Part shown: one piece after another, positions 50,553-62,324 of the stretch
How the letters are laid out: each line of letters opens with the position of its first letter
How positions within the stretch are numbered: position 1 is the first letter of the stretch
NCBI GenBank assembly: GCA_023105745.1
Contig: JALGQZ010000019.1
Coordinates: 2,108,001-2,172,000 of the forward strand
Reading direction: 5' to 3'
Length of the DNA stretch: 64,000 bases
From: Austropuccinia psidii
Taxonomy: Eukaryota > Basidiomycota > Pucciniomycetes > Pucciniales > Sphaerophragmiaceae
Notes under the pieces: model-generated
The model's database searches: none
The model's input: the letters and a program-made list of their open reading frames with translations, nothing else
What the model was told of the DNA's origin: nothing
Translations under genes and position numbers: made by a program

Positions 50553-52246
50553 ATGAATATTGTTCATAAATCTGGTAATAATCATAAAAATGCAGATGGT
50601 CTTAGTAGATGGGCTCTAGCAAATACCCCTGACAATCCAGCATGGGTACCACAGGAAGAGCACCATATGGAAGGAATATGTGTCACAGACATTGGCACAG
50701 AATTCCTTGACCAAGTAAAAGGAAGCTATAGGATAGACAATGATTGCCATATCTTAAGCCAACTTCTAATGAAAGACTGCAAAGATCCATCACTTTCATC
50801 AAAATTAGATGAAACATGGAAAAAGGAATATGATGAAGGAAGATTACTCCTCCTTGATGGAATACTTTACCACAGAACAAAACACACATGTGTTATGGCC
50901 TTAACAGATAGAGCCCTGATAAACACTATTTTACATCAGTGCCATGATAGTGTTGCAGCTGGACATCTTTCAGAAGATAGAACACTAGAAAGGGTGAAAA
51001 CCTACTCTTGGTGGCCAAATTGGAAGAAAGATGTTGCAGAATACTGCCAAACCTGTGACAGATGTCAGAAAGCCAACAGAGCCACAGGAAAGAAGTTTGG
51101 AATGATGATCCAAATCCAAGAATCAAAATCCCCTTGGGAAATAGTTCATATGGATTGGGTAACAGCATTACCTCCAGGAGGATACAGAAGCTATAATGCA
51201 TGCCTAGTATTAGTTGACAGGTATAGCAAAACTCCCATGTTCCTACCATGTCACAAGGATGACACAGCTATGGACACAGCCATAATGATATGGAATAAAG
51301 TGATTAGCCATACAGGATTATTCCAGAATATTATAAGTGACAGAGACCCAAAATTCACTTCAGCATTATGGACAGTTCTCCATAACTTGTTTGGGACAAA
51401 GTTATCATTCTCAACAGCTTACCATCCTCAAACTGATGGTTTAGAAGAAAGAATGATACAAACCTTGGAGGACATTATCAGAAGATTCTGTGCTTATGGA
51501 TTATAATTCAAAGATTCTGATGGCTTTACCCATGATTGGTGTACACTAATACCAGATCTTGAGCTGGCATATAAAAAATCAATCCATTCTTCTACTGGAA
51601 AAACACCAGCAATGCTAGAAAAAGGCTGGAATCCAAGACTTCCTTATGATACCCTCAAAAAGGACTTAGTGGATATACATCCAACAGCAAGCAGTTTTAA
51701 GATAATGCTTGATAAAGCAAGACACCATGGAAACAGATGTACGCAAGACTCTTTCAAATATGCAAAAGAAAGATGAGATAAAAGTCATAAACCACCTGAC
51801 TTCAAAATAGGAGACTTGTTCCTAGTATCAACCCTTAATTTCAATAAGATTAAAGGTCAAAAGAAATTGAAAGATTCTTTTGCAGGACCATTTATGATAA
51901 AAGCACTTCATGGACCCAATGCTGTGCAATTGGAACTCACAGGTGAATTAATGAACAAACACCCAGCTTTCCCTGTAAGTCTGATAAAACCTTACAGTTC
52001 AAGTGATAAGGAACTATTTCCACTAAGAAATAAACCCCCACTTGAAATTCCCCCCTTGGAAGAAGGAGAAAAAAAGAAAACTGTAAAAGTCCTTGAAGAA
52101 AGAAGGACAAGAAACAAAAAAAAAGAGAATACCTTGTAAGGTATAGAAATTGAACTCAAGCAGATAAATGGCTACTTGAGAAAGATATAAAAAATGCTGA
52201 TAAACTACCAAGAAGGTTCAGACATGAAAGAAAACCTAAAGAATAG
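50553..52246 (+). pseudogene. Ty3 integrase with C-terminal chromodomain (decayed)
   Basis: Would insert the DNA copy; the chromodomain steers integration to marked chromatin. HHCC zinc site: [11 protein letters not shown] and [11 protein letters not shown] (about 50939-51075). Catalytic core: HMDWVTALP (Asp), IISDRDPKF (Asp), [18 protein letters not shown] (Glu), all present. Then KKLKDSFAGPFMI and FPVSLIKPY of the C-terminal barrel. After a run of nine A near 52115 the frame must shift to read EYLVRYRN, a TGA, and TQADKWLLEKDIKNADKL, ending at TAG 52244-52246: a chromodomain-like tail. Stops at 51504 and about 51774 also break it. Confidence 0.88.
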
Positions 52247-52352
52247 AAAAGTTAAGCATTATTTAGCTTCAAGACTAACAAAGTCTATTGAAGAGGTAGG
52301 ACAGTGGATGATACCCTAATTACAAATATCAGATTGTGATACAATCTTTTTT

Positions 52353-52364
52353 GGTGGTAGGGAA
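52353..52364 (+). other. polypurine tract
   Basis: GGTGGTAGGGAA, mostly purine, directly before the 3' LTR; the expected start site of plus-strand DNA synthesis. Confidence 0.6.
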
Positions 52365-54331
52365 TGTGAACCTTTGAGATATGACAACATACCCAAAAAG
52401 CTCACAAGAAATATTTAAAATGATTATAAATTAAAATTAGTTATCTTAAAACTACAGAAATGCCATAAACAGGCATGAAACTTGGTTTAACTTAAAAGCC
52501 AATGAATAAACATTTGAAATAAATTATACGTTTGGATTCCCCATGGTAAAATACACATATACCATTTTTATGGCATATCTGTAAAGTCAACATTTAATGA
52601 GTTATAAGTAATAATACCTTATAAAAAACATAAATCCTTAATTATTTCAAATACCAATGGAACAACATGTAGAATGAATAGTACCTTTGAATCCTCCATA
52701 AAGATCCACACATAAAACAATTAAGAAGCTAATCTCCAAAGTCAATACTTAAGGAGTGAAGCTAAATATATGCACTTTTTTGGTCAACACATATATCAAA
52801 GGATTTTAGCTAATATCTTTTGAAATATGCATGATAAAGTGATTAACCAAAAATAAAGTCATCACGTAATTACTGTAGGACTACAGAAATGAACTTTATT
52901 TCACAAGTTATAAACAAGGTTAAAACCTGTAAGGGATTATTAATTAAAATCAATAGAACTGTTGACCACTTTGTTGTGAAAGTGGTCCAAACTTGAAAAA
53001 AGGAGGTATTAAAGCTCTTCTAGCTCATGTGTGAGAAATGATTTAATTTTCATTATTATATCCAAGGTATAAACCCTTGAAATCATGGTTGGAAGTTTAA
53101 AATCGTAAATTTCAACAGAAAAGATGAGTTACAAGAAAAATCATCAGAAATAGAGTTTTTATGATTTAATAAAATGCGCTTGGAATTTTGGTAAGCACAA
53201 TCCAAGCTGTCATAATTTACACTATGGATGGTTGTAGAATGTATAACCAAAAAGTTATTAATGATCAAAGTTCAAGCTTAAAATTGATCATTTATGATAA
53301 CTCACTGTGATCTTATTTCAAGTTCAATGGTTATATAAGTGATACAATTTGTGAATTCTAGCTCATTATGATTAAAGCTAATAAAATCCACAAACTTTAG
53401 ACTTCTTCCAAGCCTATGATTTCATAAAACGTAGATTTACAGTGATAACTCTAAATAATGGTGTAATAATGAGGCAAAGTGGTTTAATTATGACTTAATC
53501 ATAACCAAGCCTGAAAATACTGATCAATTCCAGTGGATACCATCAGTAAATGTCTACTAGAAGCCTTTTGCACTCTATGAGAGAGGAGTTTACTAGAAAT
53601 GGAGCTCCTTTTCCTCTATTTCCCCCTCAGATGCAACAAAACACTGAGAATATCAAATCAAAAAGTAATAACTTTATTATTTTTACACAATTCTATTATA
53701 TTATCAAATATTCAAGTTCATCTTTATATTAAGCATCAATTTTTATGTGATTAAAGTATTAATTAATTTTTTTTGTTAAACTTCTCTCTAAATCTCTAAA
53801 TTCCATGTAAATTCAAGAAAATTTGCAATTTATTTATTTTTTATCTGTAAATACAGTTTGTATAAGTTTCATTTACATTATTTTGCATAAAATAACTCAA
53901 AATTATCACATTAAGTGTTAAAAGTATTTTATATTCCTCCTTTTATGATAATTTCTCTTTATTAATATTCTTAATAATTATTTATTAATATAAATAGTAT
54001 TTATATTGATACATAACTTTAATATTAGTAATATTATTGTTATCAATTGTTTTTTATTCATAAAAAACAATTTTCAAGAGTTTATTATTTCTTTGTAAAA
54101 ATAATAAATTGCCATAAATATATGATTTATTAAATATTTATATGTTATTTTGTATAATATACTCTATATTATTATAGTTATTTAATAATATAAAGACTTT
54201 TATGCCATATTTATAATAACTCTTTATTATTTTAATTATTCTTTATCTTATTCATTACTTTAATAAGGACATTCAGAGTATAATAAGTAAAATATTAGTA
54301 ATATTTACTTATTGTTTGATAGTCAAACCTT
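52365..54331 (+). repeat. 3' LTR of the full-length Ty3 element (type F4)
   Basis: About 1967 bp, TGTGAACCTTTGAG...CAAACCTT. Compared with the 5' LTR it lacks the final ACA and has a changed TATA box. It is followed by the target duplication AAAAG. Confidence 0.92.
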
Positions 54332-54336
54332 AAAAG

Positions 54337-56300
54337 TTTCAACCTAGTTTAAATAAAATATTAAAGATTAGACCGAGGTGGTTCCAAGCTAAATTTAACA
54401 TGGAGCCCCTTCTGTAAGGTGTAGCCACTTTAATAATGGATAATAATTGTTCAAGATTTTCATGCATTTCTTTTGACCTTTGAGCCTCTACAAAACTAAT
54501 CCAAAGCAAGTATAAACTTAATTAATAGGATTAGAAAGCTCTGTAGCCTGACCAGGTACATTTTGAAGTGTTTCCAAGGGGATATTTCCTGAAATCTTAC
54601 TATAAACGCTTTCAGAAATGTTTTCAAGGAAGAAGGAATCATAAATGAAACCATTTTTCCTTATTGAAATCATTAATCCATAAAAATGGAATGCCTTATT
54701 TGGAGAGTTCACAAGGCCTCAATATTCTTGTTTATTGATTCTATACTGGGTTGTAAGTTCTGTACTTATGCATTTAAGCATGCATTGTTGGTGTTTGATA
54801 GGATCTCCCATGGTATAGCTACAAAAAAAACTATGACTGTCCACAATAAAGATCTTACGTCTTTGAAGGTGTTTGGCTGCAAGGATTTGGTCCAAACATT
54901 AAATCTTTGGAAGGAATGGTCTCCAAAATTTGGATGTCTTTTACATTTAGGGACTCCCGAGAGTTGAAAAGGCTGAAAAAGTTGAGATTTTGAACACAAA
55001 AATGTTATATGCAGCACATCAAAAATACTTGGAGAAAGCAACATGGTTCTAGATAAAATGTCTATTCCTAATTTAATTTATTAGAAAGGAAATGGAAGCT
55101 CCAGGTACATGAATTCAGTTAATGATAATTTTATCATATCTCAAAAAAAACTTTCCCAGAACCTTTCAGGAAGCTACTGTTTCTCCACAAAAGGATAGGT
55201 GGATAATTCTTTGAGGAATTAATTGAATAACCTCAATAGCAGTAATTTTTGAGATAAAGTAAACCAGGATATAATTAATCAGGAATTAGCTTGTTAATTA
55301 ATTTTTATTTTCAAGAAAAATCAAAAAGGGGAAATTATTTGACAAAATGCACATCCAGTTTTACAAGGTTATCATCAAGTTGAAGGATTGGCATTCAGAA
55401 AAACATTTTTATCAAAACATGCATTTTTCAGCTTGCAGTTTTCATTTGCAACTTCATTGGCCCTCACTGGGGAGTTCTGTATTTAAAATGTCACCTTGAT
55501 TTAGCTTCATAGTAAACTCAAAGAAAAGGTGTGTATAAGATGACTACAAGGCCAAGAAGGACGTATTAAGACTATTAAAATCAACAAATATTTGTGCATA
55601 CTCAAACAAGAAAGACTATTTTCATGGAAGAAATTTGAATTTGTTTTGGAAAAGGCTGGGTTTAAGTCCAAGCACAGGGAACAAATTACTTATATCTATA
55701 ATCAAACTTGCAGAAAGGCTATTCTCTTGATACATGTTGATTACAGTGTCATTTTGGAGACTATAAAAATATTTGTGTCAAAACTTGAACATCAATCAGA
55801 GCTGGATTTAAAACCGAAATGACATTAAGAGATTCATAGACTCATCATTATTGATACAATATTTAATAGGAAAATATAACAGCTGTGGCAAAAAGCTTCC
55901 ACCAGGAAGATATGTGATTTGAATCCTGGAAGTAAGATGGCAGAATAGCAATATAAAAAGTGGATTTAGTATCCAAAATTTCAAAAGATTTTGATAAGGA
56001 GTATCTATCTTTTATTGAAATTATATATGGGTCTCCATGGAAAGCTATTTGAATATCAGATAAGCTACATGAAAGGATGCAATGAAGGCCTTTAAAAATG
56101 TCAATTGGGGGCTGAAGGCTCTTGATCTCAGAAGGATAAAGAGGTTTTCTGTTGTAAAAACAATTAATATCGAATTTTCAAAGACAGAGCTATGTAGCCT
56201 CATCAACATTTCAGGATGAGTAACTGGATTGTTACTTTTTAGCAAAGGAGTATCTCTTGGTTGAAGAGAGAATCACTCCAGAAATGAATAAATGTAGACT
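54337..56300 (+). pseudogene. pol: Copia integrase, reverse transcriptase and RNase H (decayed), right side of the Ty3 insertion
   Basis: One coherent set of Copia blocks in Copia order (integrase before RT). Integrase, about 54400-54960: VQDFHAFLL, CFQGDIS, GIINETIFPY, then FCTYAFKHALLVFDRISHG and LKVFGC, with KFGC further on. RT, about 55150-55830: PFQEATVSPQKDRW, LQGYHQVEGLAFRKTF, WKKFEFVLEKAGFK, and AILLIHVDYSVIL where active relatives have Y-V-D-D: the second Asp is Tyr. RNase H side, about 56036-56260: WKDAMKAFKNVNWGLKAL and VTGLLLFSKGVSLG. Many stops and shifts. The frame at 54338 continues the fragment at 43735-43773. Confidence 0.78.
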
Positions 56301-57078
56301 ATAAACTCTTATCAAAAAATCTGGAAGAACTGAAAAATATTTGAGTGATTGTAGTAGTAGAAAAAAACTCAAAGACACATACAGGTAGAATTTAATCTTA
56401 TCAGAAAATATTAACAAAAGAGACAATTTATCTCAAATATATAAGTAAAAATGATCAGAAATATGACATATTACCAAAAGGATTAGCTAATATTAAAGTA
56501 AAAAACATTTGTTACAGAATCCTGTTGTGAGTTTTTGCAAAGGTTAATGTGATTTAGAATGCTAGAAGAGAATAGAAAGTCATCAAATATGCCTTTATGT
56601 TGTTATAAAAAAATGAAATAATTCTAAATAATTAATATATTAATCAAGGTTTCCCTGTGTGAAAAATAAAACACCATATTCATCTCTGTTGTGGTATTCC
56701 ATACCTTTCCTGCAATAACCAAGTACAGTTTGTTAAAATAATAAAACTAAGCTTTATAAAGACATTTAAAGAAGAAAGAATAATATCAATAGTAATTACA
56801 AAGAAATTATTTTAAAGGATTATCCCTAAATCCAACACTCAAATAGGGTTTAAAAATTAAGCTCTAAATAAAACTTTACCTAGGGTGATATATTTGGTCA
56901 AAGCTATAGGGCCAGAATTTGTCAAGATATCATGGATTGAAATAATAAAAAAATAGAATTCTTAACCACTAAAACAATTTTAAGCTCATAATTATAATAG
57001 AAATTAAAAATATGAATATTAATCTATAATAATGAAACTCTTCACTATGCTTCAACACTTAGGAATAAACTTGGATTA
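56301..57078. other. AT-rich interval, probably the 3' end of the Copia element
   Basis: No recognisable frame or LTR end; it stops at the next LTR. Confidence 0.35.
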
Positions 57079-58862
57079 TGTGAGCTTTGACATATATTTC
57101 ACATACTCAAATAGGCCACAATTGATATACAAATAGCTTTATAGCTATTCATAACCCATAAGTAATGCACATATCCAAAATGTATCATTTTTACTTTTAG
57201 AAAGTATGATTAATGTTTCTATTTGTACATAAATCCATGGATCTAATGCTAGATTTGGATTCTACACCAAAATTGATCTAGAGTAGGTCAATTGGGTGAA
57301 TAAGCCTAACTTAACTCTATTAGGTGGCAATATTGAAAATATTTCAACACCACATTATCATTACCACATAAAAGAGTTGTGACAAGTTTTTTTTCTGGTT
57401 TAATGCCAAAATAATGGGATGTGAGAGATATCATGTTACATCTACACTAAGAATCATTTTTTGCATTCTTTTGGGACCTTATATCAATTGATTCTTACAT
57501 AAAGGTTTGATCAACCCATAGTGGATATAAGTTTTTAAGCCTTAATTACTATTTTTCATATGAAAATATCTAAGGGGACAAAATACATTAAAAAAAGCCA
57601 GGGTAACCAACTTCTGAGGCTTCTTGGGCATGTTAAGCTCTAAAGGTTGAATTAATGGCTGATTATGGCCCAATTAGTATATTGAGACATTTTTGGAACC
57701 TGGTTACCAAGTCAAAGTCTTGTTAAATCGTGAGAAAATAGAAAATAAGCTCCTATTTCAATGTGAGAAGGAGGTAATGAGAAAATCTGACTCATTTAAC
57801 TATGTCCATTAAATTTTTCCATGAATACAACCAAAAAAAGTAATTAAAACCCTTTTTGGACTATTATCCATGAGCTTACCTCATGGCAATTAACTGTAGC
57901 TATACTATCTATTTTCACATAGAAATGAGGTGAACACTTCAAAAATTCATTTAAAGTAAAATACTTAATGAATCCTTCTGAAATGTTCAACAGCAAGGGA
58001 GAAAGGAATAATCAATACCAAAGCAAAAGGATTATGACTTTATAGTTCAAATTAATGTTTTTACTAACAGTCCATTTTTGATTATTTCACATGAAACACT
58101 GAATCTTCAAACATTCACAGAAAATACAACCAGAGATTAAATTTCCAATAAATTTGACACGTTTGAGAAATAAATCTTTATTTTGGAATTCAAAGTTTTT
58201 CACAGTTTTTAATCCTTTCTTTATTAACCATAAATGGGTTGGTAGTCATGTAAATTGACTTAGTTAAGTAATTATGATAATTTCACATGACTTCAAGTGA
58301 TGTAATCATTAAAACAATTGAAGTAAACTTTTTCTCACCCACTGGTTTTTAAGTTTTCTCCTTGTAACTACCCTTTGAGCTATTTTATACTCAAAAGAGG
58401 CCTATTCTTGCTTTTTTTCCAATCATCATCTTATTATTCAATATTATCATTAGAAACAATAAGTAGGTGTCAGTTAAATCTTGTCTTAACTGTTTTTAAG
58501 AATTTCCAAATCAATAAGAAAGAGATAAAAGCAAATTGATAAGCCATTTTAAATGATGTTTAACTGTTATATTGTTATATTACCGTTGTAAATCAATTTT
58601 CCATTTTTCAAAGCCACAAATGATCTATCAAATAGCTCTTACAATTATCTTCAAGGTATTTTTGGAATATAAGTGAGTGTTTTGCCTTAATTCTAAAAGT
58701 TTTTATCTAGTGTGTAATTTTCTTCAACAGTTTATTATAATTATTCTTGTAAAAGGTGATTATGAAATAAAATTACTTACATCATTTTAATGAGATTTTT
58801 TATTATTAATACTTCTTGTTATTGACTCTAGTAGAAAATTACTTCTTACTGTTATAATAAAT
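57079..58862 (+). repeat. truncated LTR, type F3
   Basis: It begins TGTGAGCTTTGACATATATTT like the other F3 copies and follows the copy at 13263-15208 up to about GTTATAATAAATTTC, then diverges; the last 150-200 bases and the terminal TTACA are missing. No target duplication can be checked. Confidence 0.78.
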
Positions 58863-60302
58863 TTCAAGAATAACTAATCTGTAGCTATGGATCAGCTTAA
58901 TACAGAAATTGAATTCCAATTACAACCATTCTTATGAGAAAGCTCTCAACATTTATTTTAGTCTTCCTTCTTCATGTGGCTTGAGCTTAGGAGTTGGGGA
59001 TGAATAATGTTGGAAGAAATTCCTTTTTTATATATGACTTGGTATACAACTGTCAGATGTAAATTCCTCTTTTCAGTTCTCAAAATACTTAAAATAAATC
59101 ATAGTGCTTGTTGAGCTAAAGACCCTTGAAAAAATTCAATTAATCATCAAAAGATATATTGGACTATAGGAGGGGAGTATATGTGACATATTGCCTTGAT
59201 CAAAGAAACAACATTTCTTATTTCAAAGACAAAACTAAAGAAAGGTTTTTCATTAAAAACTAAGTCCAAAAAGCCATTACTATATGAGAAAAATAGATTC
59301 ATGGAATTATGCATAGGCATAAAACAACTTAGACATTAAGTTCTTGAGTCAGAAAATCAGCACTATGTGGAAAACTTAGTTTTAAGTTTCATTTTCTTAA
59401 CCAAAATGTGTGAGAGGAACAGGTTCTATGATATATTGTGCTTTTTTATTATTTCTAAAGCCATTTCTTGGTTCCACAAAGAAATTTAATTCCTTTTTAA
59501 ATCATATCTGTGATCTATTGATTTAGTAATTAGAATTAAGAATGATGTATTTCTGAGCTGTTCTTAATATGATTCTACATCAAATTCATTATTAAATTTC
59601 CAAATCTGTGAGAACCTTCCACCATGATGATTTGAGTTAAAACAGTGTGGGAACTCCTCTTGCATGGGATTAAAGTGAGTCAGAGCCTTGAGGTGGAACT
59701 CACAGGTAACTATTTTTGAATTTTTGATAACTCCTGTAACCAAGGGTGGTAAGGGTGTATTGCTCAACCCTCCTAAAATACTGAAAAAGATCCTCCTTTG
59801 AGGTCACAAACCAAGACATGATAACTAGGTAGCTTTGAGACTGAAGAAGAAATTATTCAGAACTCTCACATAAGACCTACTCAATATATAATATTAAATA
59901 AAATGTCAGTAATTTGGTTATTTTTTAGATTTTAATGAGATGCTTGTGTGTTTATTTTTTGTTTTTTGGAGTGATATTGAAATTAGTGGTTTTCTCTTGG
60001 TGATGAGCTTTTGGTAATGTGGGCTATTTAAAGTGTTCTAGAAAATTTGATGAGTTTTGATAATGGTATTTTTGTTAAAGTAAAGTTATAATAGAGTAAA
60101 ATAATTCTTTAAAATTTTGCTATTTTTTTAAGAGTGGTTAATAATAAGATAGAATTGTATTTGTTAAATTCAAAAAAGGTAAAATTCTTTGATATTGGTT
60201 ATTTAAAGGGGTAAGATAGTTTCAAATATTGAGGAATGGGGTTATTGTTTACTGGAAGAAATATTTTGAGGGTAGTAAACCTAATATTGGCTCCTGGATA
60301 AT

Positions 60303-60384
60303 GATATTTAACACTAAGATTCCACTGAGCTTAACTCCTGGGTAATTTTCAACATTATAATTCCACTGAGCTTAGCTACTGGGA
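60303..60384 (+). repeat. 41-bp tandem duplication
   Basis: ATTCCACTGAGCTTA...CTGGG occurs twice with a 41-bp period (matching strings start at 60321 and 60362); part of a third copy (GGCTCCTGGATAA) lies just before. Confidence 0.75.
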
Positions 60385-60636
60385 AAGTAAATTCGCTATA
60401 ATATTCTGGCCTACCTCCCATGTGAGGGGTGACTTATTCCTGGGCTTATAATGTGCATGGGAGGAGGTTTGTAATTTGGGGACCAAGAGCCCCTCTATCT
60501 ATACCTTTTTGGAGCCCAGGAGGGCCTCCATGGCAGCTGCATTTTTCAACTACAATTCTTCTTGATTCCATAATTTGACCTTGTTTTTGGTGAGGCTCTT
60601 TCTTGAATGGGTCTGGTGATTTAAGGTTTGGTGATA

Positions 60637-60839
60637 ATTTTCCTTCTTCACAGCCTCCCTTTATCACATGACTCTTTTTTTGTGAGCTGGTTATGACATG
60701 ATCTTCTTGGAGTTTCCTTGCATGCATGAGGATATTGCATTTTTCTAGGTATTTTTCTTTTTCACAGCCTTTTTTTCTTTCACATGATATGCTGTTGGTG
60801 GGGGTAGTATCACATGAGGACTTTGGAGTTTGCTTTCAT
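60637..60839 (+). repeat. imperfect direct duplication, about 115-bp offset
   Basis: TTCACAGCCT...CACATGA...CTTGGAGTTTGCTT-type sequence is present at 60637-60722 and again at 60750-60839 in the same direction, with small insertions and changes. Confidence 0.7.
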
Positions 60840-61716
60840 ATTATAAATTTTATAATTGATGAAAGAAGCTGTGTAGCTTATGCAGAAGCCATAGCTGTGT
60901 GTATTCTTATTGAACTGTAAGTTAAAGTCAGGAAATGATTTCTGAAGGGGTGGCTTTCCTGCTATGCACAAGCTCATTTCATTTTGTAGCTTGGCACATC
61001 CTGTGCTTATTAATATAGTGTGTCTCCTTCCATATTATAATGGTGCTGTGTCATGATGCATGTGTTTGGGCTTTTGCAGTTGATGAACTGGGGAATTGGG
61101 TGGGATTTAGGTTTCAGATGATATTTTCTTGCATTATTTGATGTATTGTAATTTATTCCTGCAGTAAGGCTGTGTCATTTCATTTAGTGGTGGTTTTGTG
61201 TATATGTTTCTGTACCTTGAGCTTGGCTGTAATGAGGGTCTTCTTCATGAATTCCAGAGGTTTCAAGATGGTCTTGTAATTACTCTAATTAAATGCGTAA
61301 ATTGAGGATCTAAAAAGGATCTTTTGCTATCCTTGCAGATATTTTCCTGATTTTTGGCTGATTGTTGAAATTTTGAGATATATTGTATGGGTTGAGGGAT
61401 GCTTATGGAGCTAGCGCAGAGATAATATTATGGAGATATTCTGTTTTGATTGTTTCTGTGATTATTATTTTAAGTAGGTACTATAATTGATATACTAATA
61501 ATTATCTGATTTTGTGATATTTTGTTCATTTCCTGTGCATCTTCAAGGTAATATTGTGAGTTAGGTTTAGCTTTTTCATCATGATATGTTCTAGTTATTA
61601 ATTTCCTTCATAATTCATAGAAATTCTTGAATATTCTTATATTTTCTGGAGCATTTTCAAATATTCCCAAACCTTCCACAAAATTCATTTCCAGCCATAC
61701 CCTCAATTTTGAGAAT

Positions 61717-61795
61717 GTTGCCACTGTAGGTTGAACCCATGAACTTGCCAGATTTCAGCTTTGGAGATCTTCCTTACCAACTAAGGGAGAGGGCC
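61717..61795 (-). repeat. degenerate tRNA-like sequence, perhaps a SINE head
   Basis: On the minus strand CCTTAGTTGGTAAGG (61772-61786) is a perfect D-arm with a 4-bp stem and GG in the loop, and GGTTCAACC (61729-61737) looks like a B-box/T-loop. Between them CTCCAAA resembles the anticodon loop of tRNA-Trp, but the anticodon stem pairs only through a widened loop (AGAT...ATCT), the T-stem has mismatches and no acceptor stem closes. It is therefore not called a working tRNA. Confidence 0.35.
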
Positions 61796-62324
61796 TTCCT
61801 TTCTAGATCAAGAATTGCTGCTACACTCAGACACTACCATGTTTACTAATTCTTCTAATAGTCTTCTAAACTACTGTCCCTGTAGAGTTGGTTGAAAATG
61901 TGATCTAGGGTCATTTTTGATGTAGATTCCATTTCTGACACAAATCTTGTTTTGTTGATAAGTTTGTTTATAATCTTATATTTTCTCTTGGAAACCTTCA
62001 TTTATGTCCTTTTCTGAATGGGATTTGTGGTCAGGCCTTTATATCTTTGGGGCTCAATTGCAATGTAAAGTTTTGTTTTTATGATTGAATTGTTCAATTA
62101 TATAGGCTTTCCCCTTTTTTTTGTAATCTGAGGTAAAGGATGAGCTTGAGTCTGGCCAAAAATGGTATATAATACCACAACAGTACTTCAGAAGGTCACA
62201 AGAATTCATTCTTGTAAGCTTAATATTTATGGGAGTGAAATATAATTTGAAAACATTAGGATTTTGCACAAAGAAATATGGAAGACATTGCTATTCAAAA
62301 ACATTTTTACTCACCCCTAGAGCC

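Larger units (their letters stand above)
43774..54331 (+). mobile_element. full-length Ty3/gypsy element with chromodomain (chromovirus type), decayed
   Basis: About 10.56 kb: LTR, PBS, leader, gag, protease, RT, RNase H, integrase, chromodomain, PPT, LTR. The gene order RT-RNase H-integrase places it in Ty3/gypsy. AAAAG lies before the 5' LTR (43769-43773) and after the 3' LTR (54332-54336), so the target duplication is kept, although the 3' LTR has lost its final ACA. Coding parts lie in four frame segments with about a dozen stops; by eye the two LTRs differ at roughly one base in ten over the first 300 bp. The element is old and could not move by itself. Confidence 0.93.
58863..62324. other. 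interval with local duplications and a tRNA-like sequence, no gene recognised
   Basis: Frames of 60-93 codons at 59564-59767 and 60446-60727 (minus) and 60726-60920 (plus) have no recognisable domain. From about 59940 to 61700 the plus strand is T/G-rich. Local tandem duplications and a tRNA-like stretch are listed separately. Confidence 0.4.

Noticed and set aside
61717..61795. working tRNA-Trp gene
   Set aside because: The anticodon stem, T-stem and acceptor stem do not pair properly.
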